A stretch of 64,000 nucleotides of DNA, from assembly GCF_029223195.1 (NCBI RefSeq), contig NZ_JARHUF010000020.1:1-64000 (forward strand), written 5' to 3'. The translations under genes were made by a program, and so were the position numbers. The DNA is from Vibrio sp. CAU 1672 (GTDB taxonomy: Bacteria > Pseudomonadota > Gammaproteobacteria > Enterobacterales > Vibrionaceae). Below are positions 35,217 through 43,781 of this stretch, piece by piece. The notes beneath the pieces were generated by a model. It was not told the DNA's origin. It was given only the letters and a program-made list of their open reading frames with translations, and did not search any database. Every line of letters begins with the position of its first letter. The stretch's first letter is position 1.

Positions 35217-35567
35217 TCCTTTTCGTTGCGGCATTGTGCTGCCACTGGCAGGCGCGACTGCTGTGGTGGCTAACCAGCGCATTGATTAACCTAAAACTCA
35301 TCCCGTCTCACTTAGCAGCAAAAACCAAATTTGCTAAAAAAATGTTAAATATGGATTCAGGGTTGCAATTGACGTGCAACAGCGCTCGGGTTGCGCTTAA
35401 GTTCTCGCAAATGGCTCGAAAAGCAATTTAATTTTTTTTGACGAAAAAAAACTCTCTGAAATCCTCATTGGGATGCTTTTGCGCCCAGCCTGGTTGACAT
35501 GACTAGCCCGCGCATCAGCAGTTTATGTCCGGCTTTAAACACCAATTCAAGGATTGAGAGTAACGTT
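35217..35567. other. Non-coding region upstream of the chitinase gene
   Basis: I see no convincing gene. A short hairpin (GTTGCA/TGCAAC near 35365) and a T-run/A-run segment near 35430 lie here, which may belong to the chitinase promoter. No clear operator was found. Confidence 0.4.
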
Positions 35568-38108
35568 ATGATTCGATTCAACCTATGTGCAACCGGGGTT
35601 GCCATGGCGATATCCGGAGGGGCAATGGCTGCCCCCAGCATACCAAGTATCGATATGTATGGTTCAAATAACCTGCAATTTTCCAAAATCGAACTGGCAA
35701 TGGAAACCACATCTGGCTACTACGACATGGTGAAATACCATGACCAGGCCAAAATTACGGTAAAGTTTAACCAGTGGAGTGGCACAACCGGTGACACTTA
35801 CAATATCTACTTCGATGGCGTTGAGGTGGCAACAGGGCCTATCACTGGCAGCCAAACCAGTGCAACATTTGAATACAGCCAGGGTGGTTTATATCAAATG
35901 GAAATCGAAGCATGTGATGCGACCGGCTGTGCCAAAAGTGCACCGGTGGAAATCACCATTGCCGATACAGACGGCTCTCACCTTAAGCCGCTGGTGATGA
36001 ATGTCGACCCGAATAACAAGACCTACAAAACCGATCCAAGCGTCGTGATGGGGACTTATTTTGTTGAATGGGGCATCTACGGTCGTGATTACACCGTGGA
36101 CAACATGCCTGTCGATAACCTAACTCACATCCTTTACGGCTTCATTCCCATTTGTGGTCCAAATGAGTCAGTAAAATCGGTTGGCGGTAACAGCTTCAAT
36201 GCCCTGCAAACCGCCTGTCGTGGTGTGAATGATTACGAAGTGGTGATCCATGATCCCTGGGCAGCGTATCAAAAAAGCTTCCCCCAGGCCGGTCATCAGT
36301 ACAGCACACCAATCAAAGGCAATTACGCCATGCTGATGGCGCTGAAACAGCGTAATCCTGATCTGAAAATTATCCCTTCCATCGGCGGCTGGACACTGTC
36401 GGATCCATTCTATGACTTCGTCAACAAAGCCAACCGTGACACCTTTGTTGCTTCGGTCAAAAAATTCCTGAAAACCTGGAAGTTCTATGATGGCGTCGAT
36501 ATCGACTGGGAGTTTCCTGGCGGTGGCGGCGCGGCGGCTGAGAAAGGCGATCCGGTTAACGATGGACCGGCATACGGGGCACTGATGCGTGAACTGCGGG
36601 CCATGCTGGATGATCTGGAGGCAGAAACAGGCCGTACCTACGAACTCACTTCCGCAATCGGTGTGGGGTATGACAAAATTGAAGACGTTAACTATGCTGA
36701 CGCCGTGCAGTACATGGACTACATCTTTGCCATGACTTACGACTTCTACGGCGGTTGGAACAACGTTCCTGGTCACCAGACTGCACTTTACTGTGGTTCA
36801 TTCATGCGCCCAGGTCAATGTGACGGTAGCGGTGTCGATGAAAACGGTGAACCGTACAAAGGCCCGGCCTACACGGCAGACAACGGCATCCAGCTTCTGC
36901 TGGCACAAGGCGTTCCTGCCAGCAAACTTGTACTAGGCACAGCTATGTACGGCCGTGGTTGGGAAGGGGTAACACCTGATACGCTAACCGATCCCAATGA
37001 CCCTATGACAGGTACGGCGACGGGCAAACTGAAAGGCAGCACGGCTCAGGGCGTTTGGGAAGATGGCGTTATTGACTACAAAGGCATTAAGTCATTCATG
37101 CTGGGAGCGAACAACACCGGCATCAACGGCTTTGAATATGGCTATGATGAGCAAGCCGAAGCACCTTGGGTGTGGAACCGTTCAACCGGTGAACTGATCA
37201 CATTTGACGATCACCGCTCTGTATTGGCGAAAGGCAACTACGCGAAATCTCTAGGTCTTGCTGGTCTGTTCTCGTGGGAAATTGACGCAGACAACGGCGA
37301 CATCCTAAACGCAATGCACGAAGGTATGGCTGGCGGTATAGTTGTTCCACCAAACCGTAAACCAACGGCGGCGGCAGGTGCGGACCAAGTAGTTACGGGG
37401 CCGGCAAGCGTAGTGCTTGATGGCAGCAACTCAACAGACTCTGATGGCACCATCGCAAGCTACGCTTGGGAGCAGGTATCAGGTACTGCCGTGGCACTAT
37501 CTGGCACGAACACAACAACAGCAAGCTTTGATGTTGCAGAAGTAACAGCAGAAGAGCAGCTAACATTCGAGCTAACCGTAACAGACAACCAAGGCACGAC
37601 GGCTTCTGATCTCGTGGTGGTAACGGTGAAGCCTGCTGGCGTAATCGATCCACCAAACACCGCACCAGTTGCACAGGTTTCTGCTCCAGCAACGGCAAAT
37701 GCCGGAGATGTGGTAGTGATTGACGCGTCAGCGTCTAGCGATGCTGACAACGACACGTTAACCTTCGATTGGACGCTCCCTCAAGGCCTAAGCGCGACAG
37801 TTAACGGCGCGAAGGTTACCTTCACTGCAGCTGAATACCCACAAGACACCAGTCTCAGCTTTACAGTCAGTGTAAGCGACGGCCAGGCAGCGTCTTCAGC
37901 AAGCGCAACCGTGGTTGTCGCGAAACACAGCACTGGCGGCGGTACGTGTACTAACGCGTGGGATGCAACAGCGGTCTACACGGGCGGCGATCAAGTAACG
38001 TACGCAGGTAAAACTTGGCAAGCGAAGTGGTGGACTCAGGGTCAAGATCCTAGCAAGTCTGGCGAATGGGGGGTTTGGAAAGAAATTGGCCCAGCTAACT
38101 GTAGCTAA
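35568..38108 (+). CDS. chiA: GH18 chitinase with PKD domains and CBM5/12
   Basis: The secreted protein has 846 residues, the size of Vibrio ChiA-2. The signal peptide ends near GGAMAAP. An N-terminal Ig-like chitinase domain (about 25-135) precedes the GH18 barrel (about 160-600), with the catalytic motif YDGVDIDWEFPG (acid/base E315). Two PKD-like domains (about 605-695 and 700-785) follow, then a C-terminal chitin-binding domain CBM5/12 (CTNAWDATAVYTGG to the end). It cleaves chitin outside the cell. ATG 35568 was chosen for the signal peptide and GAGAG upstream. No regulon operator is present, so control is probably by the chitin system. Confidence 0.92.
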   Translation: MIRFNLCATGVAMAISGGAMAAPSIPSIDMYGSNNLQFSKIELAMETTSGYYDMVKYHDQAKITVKFNQWSGTTGDTYNIYFDGVEVATGPITGSQTSATFEYSQGGLYQMEIEACDATGCAKSAPVEITIADTDGSHLKPLVMNVDPNNKTYKTDPSVVMGTYFVEWGIYGRDYTVDNMPVDNLTHILYGFIPICGPNESVKSVGGNSFNALQTACRGVNDYEVVIHDPWAAYQKSFPQAGHQYSTPIKGNYAMLMALKQRNPDLKIIPSIGGWTLSDPFYDFVNKANRDTFVASVKKFLKTWKFYDGVDIDWEFPGGGGAAAEKGDPVNDGPAYGALMRELRAMLDDLEAETGRTYELTSAIGVGYDKIEDVNYADAVQYMDYIFAMTYDFYGGWNNVPGHQTALYCGSFMRPGQCDGSGVDENGEPYKGPAYTADNGIQLLLAQGVPASKLVLGTAMYGRGWEGVTPDTLTDPNDPMTGTATGKLKGSTAQGVWEDGVIDYKGIKSFMLGANNTGINGFEYGYDEQAEAPWVWNRSTGELITFDDHRSVLAKGNYAKSLGLAGLFSWEIDADNGDILNAMHEGMAGGIVVPPNRKPTAAAGADQVVTGPASVVLDGSNSTDSDGTIASYAWEQVSGTAVALSGTNTTTASFDVAEVTAEEQLTFELTVTDNQGTTASDLVVVTVKPAGVIDPPNTAPVAQVSAPATANAGDVVVIDASASSDADNDTLTFDWTLPQGLSATVNGAKVTFTAAEYPQDTSLSFTVSVSDGQAASSASATVVVAKHSTGGGTCTNAWDATAVYTGGDQVTYAGKTWQAKWWTQGQDPSKSGEWGVWKEIGPANCS

Positions 38109-38165
38109 GCCCAGCTAAGATGTTGTGATCCAACATCACTGTCTTTCAACATAGTTAAAAAGAAG

Positions 38166-38195
38166 AGGACAGCTTCGGCTGTCCTTTGTTGTTTT
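38166..38195 (+). terminator. Terminator of the chitinase gene
   Basis: AGGACAGC-TTCG-GCTGTCCT has a very stable UUCG tetraloop and is followed by a T-rich stretch. It can also serve the convergent hydrolase gene. Confidence 0.82.
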
Positions 38196-38210
38196 TGCGA
38201 TCTCGCTTTA

Positions 38211-39065
38211 TCAATCTGCTTCAATCAAGCGGTCAAAGCTACAGAAAACTTCGTCGCACTTCATTACCCGGCCATGGCCTTGACCCTGCGTCGTGACCAG
38301 TTCAACACGCTCAATCTCGCTCGCTGCTTTAGCAGACACGCTGTGCCTGGTGAACTTGTCCTGCTGATCATGAACAATGATGGTTTTCGCTTCTCGTTCT
38401 GCCAGACGCTTTTCTGGGTCGATCGATTGCAGTGGGTAGCCAAACTGATCTTCAACTTCTGAGACCACCGCCTGAAACAGTTTCATTGAATAACCAGAGC
38501 GTGCAATGCTGCCAAACAGGTTTTCAACGTAGTTCAGAACGGGAGCAATCAACAGTAGAGGTTTGTTGTCCAGTTTGCTGTGGCGACATTCAAGCGCCGA
38601 TGCCGTGCCCATGCTGTGCCCCACCAAACCCGCAACGTCATCTACGGAATCCAATACGTCCTCCAGACCACGAACAAACGCCGGAATATGCCCATACTGG
38701 CCATCACTCGCGCCATGGGCAGGATGATCGTAAGCCAGTGCGGTGTAGCCAGATGCGGCAATATGCTCCATTAGCGGGTAGAACTGGCTCGCAGTGCCTG
38801 ACCAACCATGGGTCAGTACCCAAACCGGACCGGAGCCCAGTGAATAAGTTTTAATACCACCGGCATGGCCTTGTACTTCCCCTTTTACCAAGCCTTGTGG
38901 TTCAGTGTTCTTTGGCTGAGTGCGTACCGGTGTCAGCAGCAGTTTACGCGCGGTCTTTTTCGCGTGTGATGGGGCAAACGTATGATGCAGACGGGTAGTG
39001 ATGCTGACCAGACTGCGTTTCAAGCTGAATCGCTGCGAAGTATTAAAGTAGATTTTTTCACTCAT
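38211..39065 (-). CDS. Alpha/beta hydrolase
   Basis: The cytosolic protein has 284 residues. The alpha/beta hydrolase fold is shown by the oxyanion strand VLTHGWSG, the nucleophile elbow GHSMG, a late acid in VHDQQDKF, and the histidine in GQGHGR. The substrate is unknown; an ester or lipid is likely. AAGGA precedes the ATG. A 14-bp operator-like motif (39098) upstream is shared with the TetR gene 120 bp away, so that TetR probably controls this hydrolase. Confidence 0.83.
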   Translation of the reverse strand: MSEKIYFNTSQRFSLKRSLVSITTRLHHTFAPSHAKKTARKLLLTPVRTQPKNTEPQGLVKGEVQGHAGGIKTYSLGSGPVWVLTHGWSGTASQFYPLMEHIAASGYTALAYDHPAHGASDGQYGHIPAFVRGLEDVLDSVDDVAGLVGHSMGTASALECRHSKLDNKPLLLIAPVLNYVENLFGSIARSGYSMKLFQAVVSEVEDQFGYPLQSIDPEKRLAEREAKTIIVHDQQDKFTRHSVSAKAASEIERVELVTTQGQGHGRVMKCDEVFCSFDRLIEAD

Positions 39066-39097
39066 GATCGTTTCCTTAGCTATCAGCTTTGCAAAAA

Positions 39098-39111
39098 AGA
39101 ACGGTCGTGCT
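39098..39111. promoter_or_regulatory. Probable TetR operator before the hydrolase gene
   Basis: AGAACGGTCGTGCT is a near-palindrome (AGnACG/CGTnCT). The same motif on the other strand occurs at 39789 before the tetR gene. Confidence 0.6.
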
Positions 39112-39185
39112 TTTTAAGCTGATAAGAAAGAGCGCTCTGTGTCGCCCTTTGCTATTAATCTTTTGCTATGCCCGTAACCGCGGGG

Positions 39186-39776
39186 CTAGCGCTTCCACCG
39201 AGTAAACAAGTTATCGATGCCTTGCCAGAACAATCTCTGACTCTCTTCTTGTCCTTTGATGGAGTAAAACACGTGCGCACTCAAGTACTGCCCGTACAAA
39301 TCAAAGGTCGCTTGTCGCGTATCTAAATCGGCAGCAAACTCTTGGTTTTCTATGCCTTTCTTGATCTGAATTTCCAGGTAATTTAGCCAGGTATCAATCG
39401 ATTTACGCAACGCCGCTTGCAGCGCGCATCCCTCTTCTGCGGTGTCATTCCAAGCGTCAAGGAACATGCAACTGCCTTGGAACGCATGGTTCCATGTCAT
39501 CCACGCATCCAACAACGCTCGAATCTTGCGCTCGATACAGCTGCTGCCCAACTCTCTAACCGGGGTGATAACACGCGCAGCGAACACTTGATTGGCAAAC
39601 TCCAACACCGACAGCTGTAGATTTAGCTTGGAATTGAAGTGAGCGAACAAACCACTTTTCGACATACCACACTGTTTGGCTAACTCACCAATAGTGAGGC
39701 TTTCCAGGCCGCTTTCACTGGCCAGCAGAAATGCCCGCTGCAAAATCAGCTCTTTAGTCACTTTTCCTTTTTTCAT
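39186..39776 (-). CDS. TetR family transcriptional regulator
   Basis: The protein has 196 residues. The N-terminal helix-turn-helix (LTIGELAKQCGMSKSGLFAHFNSK, about 24-48) is typical, and the C-terminal helices form the ligand domain. The segment MTWNHAFQGSCMFLDAWND resembles regulators of fatty-acid or xenobiotic responses. It is upstream of and co-directional with the alpha/beta hydrolase, and each gene has a copy of the same 14-bp near-palindrome in front. Repression of itself and of the hydrolase is inferred. Confidence 0.87.
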   Translation of the reverse strand: MKKGKVTKELILQRAFLLASESGLESLTIGELAKQCGMSKSGLFAHFNSKLNLQLSVLEFANQVFAARVITPVRELGSSCIERKIRALLDAWMTWNHAFQGSCMFLDAWNDTAEEGCALQAALRKSIDTWLNYLEIQIKKGIENQEFAADLDTRQATFDLYGQYLSAHVFYSIKGQEESQRLFWQGIDNLFTRWKR

Positions 39777-39788
39777 TTGGATACTTTT

Positions 39789-39802
39789 AGCACGCTCGTT
39801 CT
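39789..39802. promoter_or_regulatory. Probable TetR operator before the tetR gene
   Basis: AGCACGCTCGTTCT matches the reverse complement of the site at 39098 at 12 of 14 positions, the two differences being the central bases. It lies 13 bp upstream of the tetR start. Confidence 0.6.
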
Positions 39803-40025
39803 ATTTTGCAAGTTTTTTGACCCAGCGGTACGCAACATGCCATTCAGACAACCTTCCCGGATGGGAAACCAGGCAACCGGCGCAACCACAAAGAAAATTT
39901 GAACAGTGTCTAAAATAGCTCACGTTCTTATCTGGCTTTACGACAAAATTGACATTTTTCTGATCCAACTTCGCCCATAACTGTTAGTTTTCTGCCATTT
40001 TCACGTTATTAATTAGGTAAGTAGG

Positions 40026-41051
40026 ATGACGACAAAAGACAAAATTGCAAGTTTAGAGTTTGCCCGCATCATTGCCATGCTGGCAATCATCGGCCTGCAC
40101 TGCCAGATGGCCTTGACCTATTGGCAATGGGACGGCATACCTTGGATTGGCTACCTACTCAACCAGTTCGCCCGCTTCGGTGTACCATTGTTCTTTGTGA
40201 TTTCAGGGTACCTTATCCAACCCAAACTCAGCCAGGATCCCATCACCACCCTTAAAAACTACGCCAAGCCATTAGTCAAAATCTGGTTGGTCTGGAGCCT
40301 GCTGTCTCTGCTGATGCCATTCCAGTGGCAAACCACTGCTGAAGCAGGCTACCTTGCTGAGCGCATGGGTTATTGGGGCTACCTGCTGATGGATCCGCTT
40401 AACTCACTAATGGAAGGTGGTTTGGTTCACTTGTGGTTTTTGCCTGCACTGCTCATCGCCGTAGCAATCATTGCCCTCACCGTGCATACCGGCCTTACTG
40501 CATGGATGCTACCGTTAGCAGGGGCCCTGTATGTTTACGGGGTATTAGGCGGGAGCTATCAGACACTGACAGAGCTACCGGTCCCCTTCTTTACCCGCAA
40601 TGGCCCCTTCTTCAGCACCCTGATGGTCGTGCTTGGTTATCTCGCCCGGCAGCAGCAATGGCAAATATCCCGCAACAATACCATCCGCCTGATCTTAATT
40701 GGCATGCTCCTCCACCTTGCTGAAGCATATTGGCTAATGTCATATGAGGTACCATTCAACGTACACGATTTTCTGTTTGGCACCCCGCTGTGGGCCGTTG
40801 GGATATTCATGTGGTTATTGGCCCACCCTAACTTTGGCAGAATGAACTGGGTGTTGGCACTTTCACCGAGTATTTTGGGCATATACGTGAGCCACCTGCT
40901 GGTTGTCATCGTCATGATGAACATCGCTGGTATGTTAGCCCTTGATGGCTTAGTCAAAGATCTGTTTATCTACCCGGCCACCCTGGTAGTGACATTACTA
41001 TTAGTCAAAGGTATTGAAGCGACACGATTAAAAGGGCTACTGCTCCGCTAG
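40026..41051 (+). CDS. Acyltransferase family 3 membrane protein
   Basis: The protein has 341 residues and about ten membrane segments. The acyltransferase-3 pattern is present: LEFARIIAMLAIIGLHCQMA with the conserved histidine, and RFGVPLFFVISGYLI. Such enzymes transfer acyl groups to surface sugars or other envelope molecules. AGG lies just before the ATG. The neighbours do not show a polysaccharide pathway, so the acceptor is unknown. It stands alone between tetR and nhaD. Confidence 0.87.
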   Translation: MTTKDKIASLEFARIIAMLAIIGLHCQMALTYWQWDGIPWIGYLLNQFARFGVPLFFVISGYLIQPKLSQDPITTLKNYAKPLVKIWLVWSLLSLLMPFQWQTTAEAGYLAERMGYWGYLLMDPLNSLMEGGLVHLWFLPALLIAVAIIALTVHTGLTAWMLPLAGALYVYGVLGGSYQTLTELPVPFFTRNGPFFSTLMVVLGYLARQQQWQISRNNTIRLILIGMLLHLAEAYWLMSYEVPFNVHDFLFGTPLWAVGIFMWLLAHPNFGRMNWVLALSPSILGIYVSHLLVVIVMMNIAGMLALDGLVKDLFIYPATLVVTLLLVKGIEATRLKGLLLR

Positions 41052-41084
41052 GTCACAGCATCCTCACAGCGCTGCATCCACGTA

Positions 41085-41131
41085 CGCTCTCTGGTAAGAG
41101 AGCGGATTGGAACAAAAATGAGAGTTCTCTC
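41085..41131. repeat. Two hairpins between the acyltransferase and nhaD genes
   Basis: CGCTCTCT-GGTA-AGAGAGCG (41085-41104) and GAGAG-TT-CTCTC (41120-41131) are perfect inverted repeats with related sequence. The first could end the acyltransferase transcript, but a T-run is missing. Confidence 0.45.
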
Positions 41132-41253
41132 TCACTCAAGCTAAGTGCAGCGCTTTAATCCACAATAATTTGTATCGACTCACAAAAAATCTCCCGGAGT
41201 TATTTTACATTGCTTGCCTTATCTATCAATTTTGCTCATTAAACGGAGGCTGT

Positions 41254-41370
41254 ATGTGGGCAAGTCAGGGACTTATTCCTTTGCTGGAAATTAGCCATTG
41301 GTTAACTTATGGCTTATACGCCGCGGTATGTCTATTTGGCGCAGCAGGTATCGCGTCATTGAGAAAGTAG
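41254..41370 (+). CDS. Short membrane peptide upstream of nhaD
   Basis: The frame codes for 38 residues (starts MWASQGLIPLLEISHWLTYG), almost entirely one hydrophobic helix, ending in SLRK. GGAGG lies four bases before the ATG, a strong signal for translation. It is 110 bp upstream of nhaD in the same direction. It may be a small membrane protein linked to the antiporter or an independent one; I do not recognise it. Confidence 0.5.
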   Translation: MWASQGLIPLLEISHWLTYGLYAAVCLFGAAGIASLRK

Positions 41371-41479
41371 TGCTTTGCATCGCAGGGTTGGTAACAACTC
41401 CGGTTAATTCGAACTCTCTCACACTCAACCTCTTAATAAGTGGCTAATATTTCTCCATAAAGACAAAGGAGAAATGTCT

Positions 41480-42907
41480 ATGCCAATCTATCCCCTCGTC
41501 GCGATTTGCTGCTTGTTGCTCACAACACCCAGCTACGCTGCGACTACACCCGATCTAAACCTGGCGCATTCAGCTGTCGGTTACACCGCGCTGGCTCTGT
41601 TTGCTATCGCCTACACCCTGGTAATGCTGGAAGAATACCTGGACATGCGTAAGTCCAAGCCGGTTTTACTCGCCGCCGGATTGATCTGGATCCTGATTGG
41701 TTATACCTACACCCAACACCAGCAGCCTGAAATAGCCAAAGCGGCACTGGAACACAATCTATTGGAATACGCAGAGCTATTATTGTTCCTGTTGGTGGCG
41801 ATGACCTACATCAACGCAATGGAAGAACGCCGCTTATTCGATGCTTTACAAGCATGGATGGTAGGCAAAGGCTTTGACTTCAAAAAATTGTTCTGGCTGA
41901 CGGGCGCACTGGCTTTCGTGATTTCTCCAATCGCTGATAACCTGACCACGGCGCTGCTAATGTGTGCCGTGGTGCTTAAAGTTTCCGGTGACAATCCCCG
42001 CTTTGTTAACTTAGCCTGTATCAACATAGTCATTGCTGCCAACGCCGGCGGGGCCTTCAGCCCGTTTGGGGATATCACCACCCTGATGGTGTGGCAAGCC
42101 GGTCATGTCCAGTTTTCCGAGTTTATGCCGCTGTTGTTCCCGTCACTGGTCAACTACCTTGTCCCGGCCCTGCTGATGTCGATGTTTGTCCCCGACACCA
42201 AACCTAACACCGTACATGTGCACGTTGAACTGAAGCGCGGCGCAAGGCGTATTGTCGGATTATTCATTCTGACCGTTGCCACTGCGGTTGCCTTTCACGC
42301 GGTGCTGCATTTCCCTCCCGTGGTGGGCATGATGATGGGGCTGGCCTACCTGCAGTTCTTTGGCTACTTTCTGCGTAAAACCTTGTCACACTCACTGGCC
42401 AAGAAAGCCGCACTCGCCATCGCCAATGGGGATGACTATGCGTTAAAACGTTTAGGCTCTGTGGTGCCATTCGATGTATTCCACCGTGTTGCTCGCGCCG
42501 AATGGGATACTTTACTCTTCTTCTATGGTGTGGTGATGTGTGTCGGAGGGTTGAGTCTGCTTGGCTACCTCGAACTGGTCTCGGTGGTGATGTATACCGA
42601 GTGGGATCCAGTCTGGGCGAACGTTATGGTCGGAGTACTGTCCGCCATCGTGGATAACATTCCGGTGATGTTTGCCGTCCTGACCATGGAGCCCAACCTG
42701 TCAATGGGTAACTGGTTGCTTGTCACGCTGACTGCTGGGGTGGGAGGCAGTTTACTCTCGATCGGTTCGGCCGCCGGCGTGGCACTGATGGGCGCAGCAC
42801 GCGGCCAATACACCTTCTTTGGTCACCTCAAGTGGGCCCCGGTCATTGCGCTTGGCTACGCCATGAGTATCTGGACCCACTTATGGCTCAACGGCAGCCT
42901 GTTTTAG
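41480..42907 (+). CDS. nhaD: Na+/H+ antiporter NhaD
   Basis: The inner-membrane antiporter has 475-477 residues, the length of Vibrio NhaD. It expels sodium (and lithium) in exchange for protons at alkaline pH. Conserved segments are SPIADNLTTALLMCAVVLK and AANAGGAFSPFGDITTLMVW, and near the C-terminus DNIPVMFAVLTMEP and GGSLLSIGSAAGVALMG. It begins with a hydrophobic leader-like stretch ending YAA. ATG 41480 is eight bases after GGAG; ATG 41474 is only two bases after it. Confidence 0.9.
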   Translation: MPIYPLVAICCLLLTTPSYAATTPDLNLAHSAVGYTALALFAIAYTLVMLEEYLDMRKSKPVLLAAGLIWILIGYTYTQHQQPEIAKAALEHNLLEYAELLLFLLVAMTYINAMEERRLFDALQAWMVGKGFDFKKLFWLTGALAFVISPIADNLTTALLMCAVVLKVSGDNPRFVNLACINIVIAANAGGAFSPFGDITTLMVWQAGHVQFSEFMPLLFPSLVNYLVPALLMSMFVPDTKPNTVHVHVELKRGARRIVGLFILTVATAVAFHAVLHFPPVVGMMMGLAYLQFFGYFLRKTLSHSLAKKAALAIANGDDYALKRLGSVVPFDVFHRVARAEWDTLLFFYGVVMCVGGLSLLGYLELVSVVMYTEWDPVWANVMVGVLSAIVDNIPVMFAVLTMEPNLSMGNWLLVTLTAGVGGSLLSIGSAAGVALMGAARGQYTFFGHLKWAPVIALGYAMSIWTHLWLNGSLF

Positions 42908-43191
42908 CCTCTAGCCGGTGGGCGTTCGGATGGATGGTTAACCCCATCCATAACTGGCACGTCCACCAACAGATAAGGATTGATCCCTTCCAGACAGCCG
43001 AGGTTATAGCCGAACTCACCCGGGTCGGAACGGCGCTGATGATGGGTATAAATGCCGCACTCGCCACAGAAATATTGCTTGGCGGCGGGGGTTGTAGACT
43101 GATACAACTTAAGCTGCTCTGGTTTTACTTCGAGCTGCTGCCAACTTTGATTAATAAATGCATCAAAATCCGTTTTGCAAAACATATCCAT
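42904..43191 (-). CDS. GFA/CENP-V family protein lacking the N-terminal zinc site
   Basis: The frame codes for 95 residues. The part from QLKLYQSTTPAAKQYFCGECGIYTHHQRRS to DGVNHPSER clearly belongs to the GFA family (zinc proteins related to glutathione-dependent formaldehyde-activating enzyme, usually about 120-135 residues). The first 28 residues do not contain the family's CxC and CxxC motifs, so one zinc site is missing. AAGGA is placed well before the ATG, so the short form could be translated. It is either a truncated paralogue or a decaying gene. Its stop overlaps that of nhaD. Confidence 0.65.
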   Translation of the reverse strand: MDMFCKTDFDAFINQSWQQLEVKPEQLKLYQSTTPAAKQYFCGECGIYTHHQRRSDPGEFGYNLGCLEGINPYLLVDVPVMDGVNHPSERPPARG

Positions 43192-43295
43192 GTTTTCCTT
43201 GTTTTACTCGTAGGTTGTTTGGTTTACTCAGGCAACCCTACACATAAAACATTACGGATGATGCAAGTCTGGCCGGAATTTGAGAATAGCTTCAC

Positions 43296-43781
43296 TCAAA
43301 CCGGCTGGCCCTGCTCTAATGCCAGTAAACGTCGCTTACGTTCAACCCCCCCGGCGTATCCGGTAAGTTTGCCACTTTTGCCAACCACACGGTGGCACGG
43401 CACCACAATAGAAATCGGGTTCTTACCGTTCGCCAGCCCGACGGCACGCACCGCATTGGGGTTACCGATGGCATTAGCCAACTCTTGATAGCTCCAGGTT
43501 TCACCATAAGGAATTGTCGTGAGTGCTTGCCAGACCCTCATCTGAAAATCAGTGCCCGTCGCGGCCAACGGCAGATCAAAATGACTGCGCTGACCGGCAA
43601 AGTACTCGCCTAGTTGTGTCACCGTCTGAGACAAAATAGGGTGCAGATCATGGCGTTCACCTAAGTTATCCGGTTTGGTTGTACAAATTTCAAACCAGAT
43701 ACCCAGTAAACCATGCGCATTGGCTTGAATGGTAATGTCCCCCAGCGGGCTAAACCAATTGGTGTAAAACGTCGTATTCAT
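43296..43781 (-). CDS. ogt: Methylated-DNA--protein-cysteine methyltransferase
   Basis: The protein has 161 residues. The acceptor cysteine is C129 in IVVPCHRVVG, with the family's GETWSYQELA and NAVRAVGLANGKNP segments. It removes alkyl groups from O6-alkylguanine by accepting them irreversibly. ATG 43781 overlaps the stop of the upstream Ada-AlkA gene (ATGA), so the two are translationally coupled; a GTG at 43793 is less likely. The pair is a small alkylation-repair operon. Confidence 0.92.
   Translation of the reverse strand: MNTTFYTNWFSPLGDITIQANAHGLLGIWFEICTTKPDNLGERHDLHPILSQTVTQLGEYFAGQRSHFDLPLAATGTDFQMRVWQALTTIPYGETWSYQELANAIGNPNAVRAVGLANGKNPISIVVPCHRVVGKSGKLTGYAGGVERKRRLLALEQGQPV

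Noticed and set aside
35234..35431. 65-codon frame upstream of the chitinase gene
   Set aside because: No ribosome-binding site, odd composition and overlap with likely promoter sequence; treated as chance.
37150..37700. Possible codon-use shift in the chitinase gene suggesting recombination between paralogues
   Set aside because: The impression is from reading only; without a codon-usage calculation or the paralogue sequence it is not supported.
42832..43488. 218-codon plus-strand frame over the nhaD end, GFA and ogt genes
   Set aside because: It overlaps three genes with clear protein families and has no start signals.
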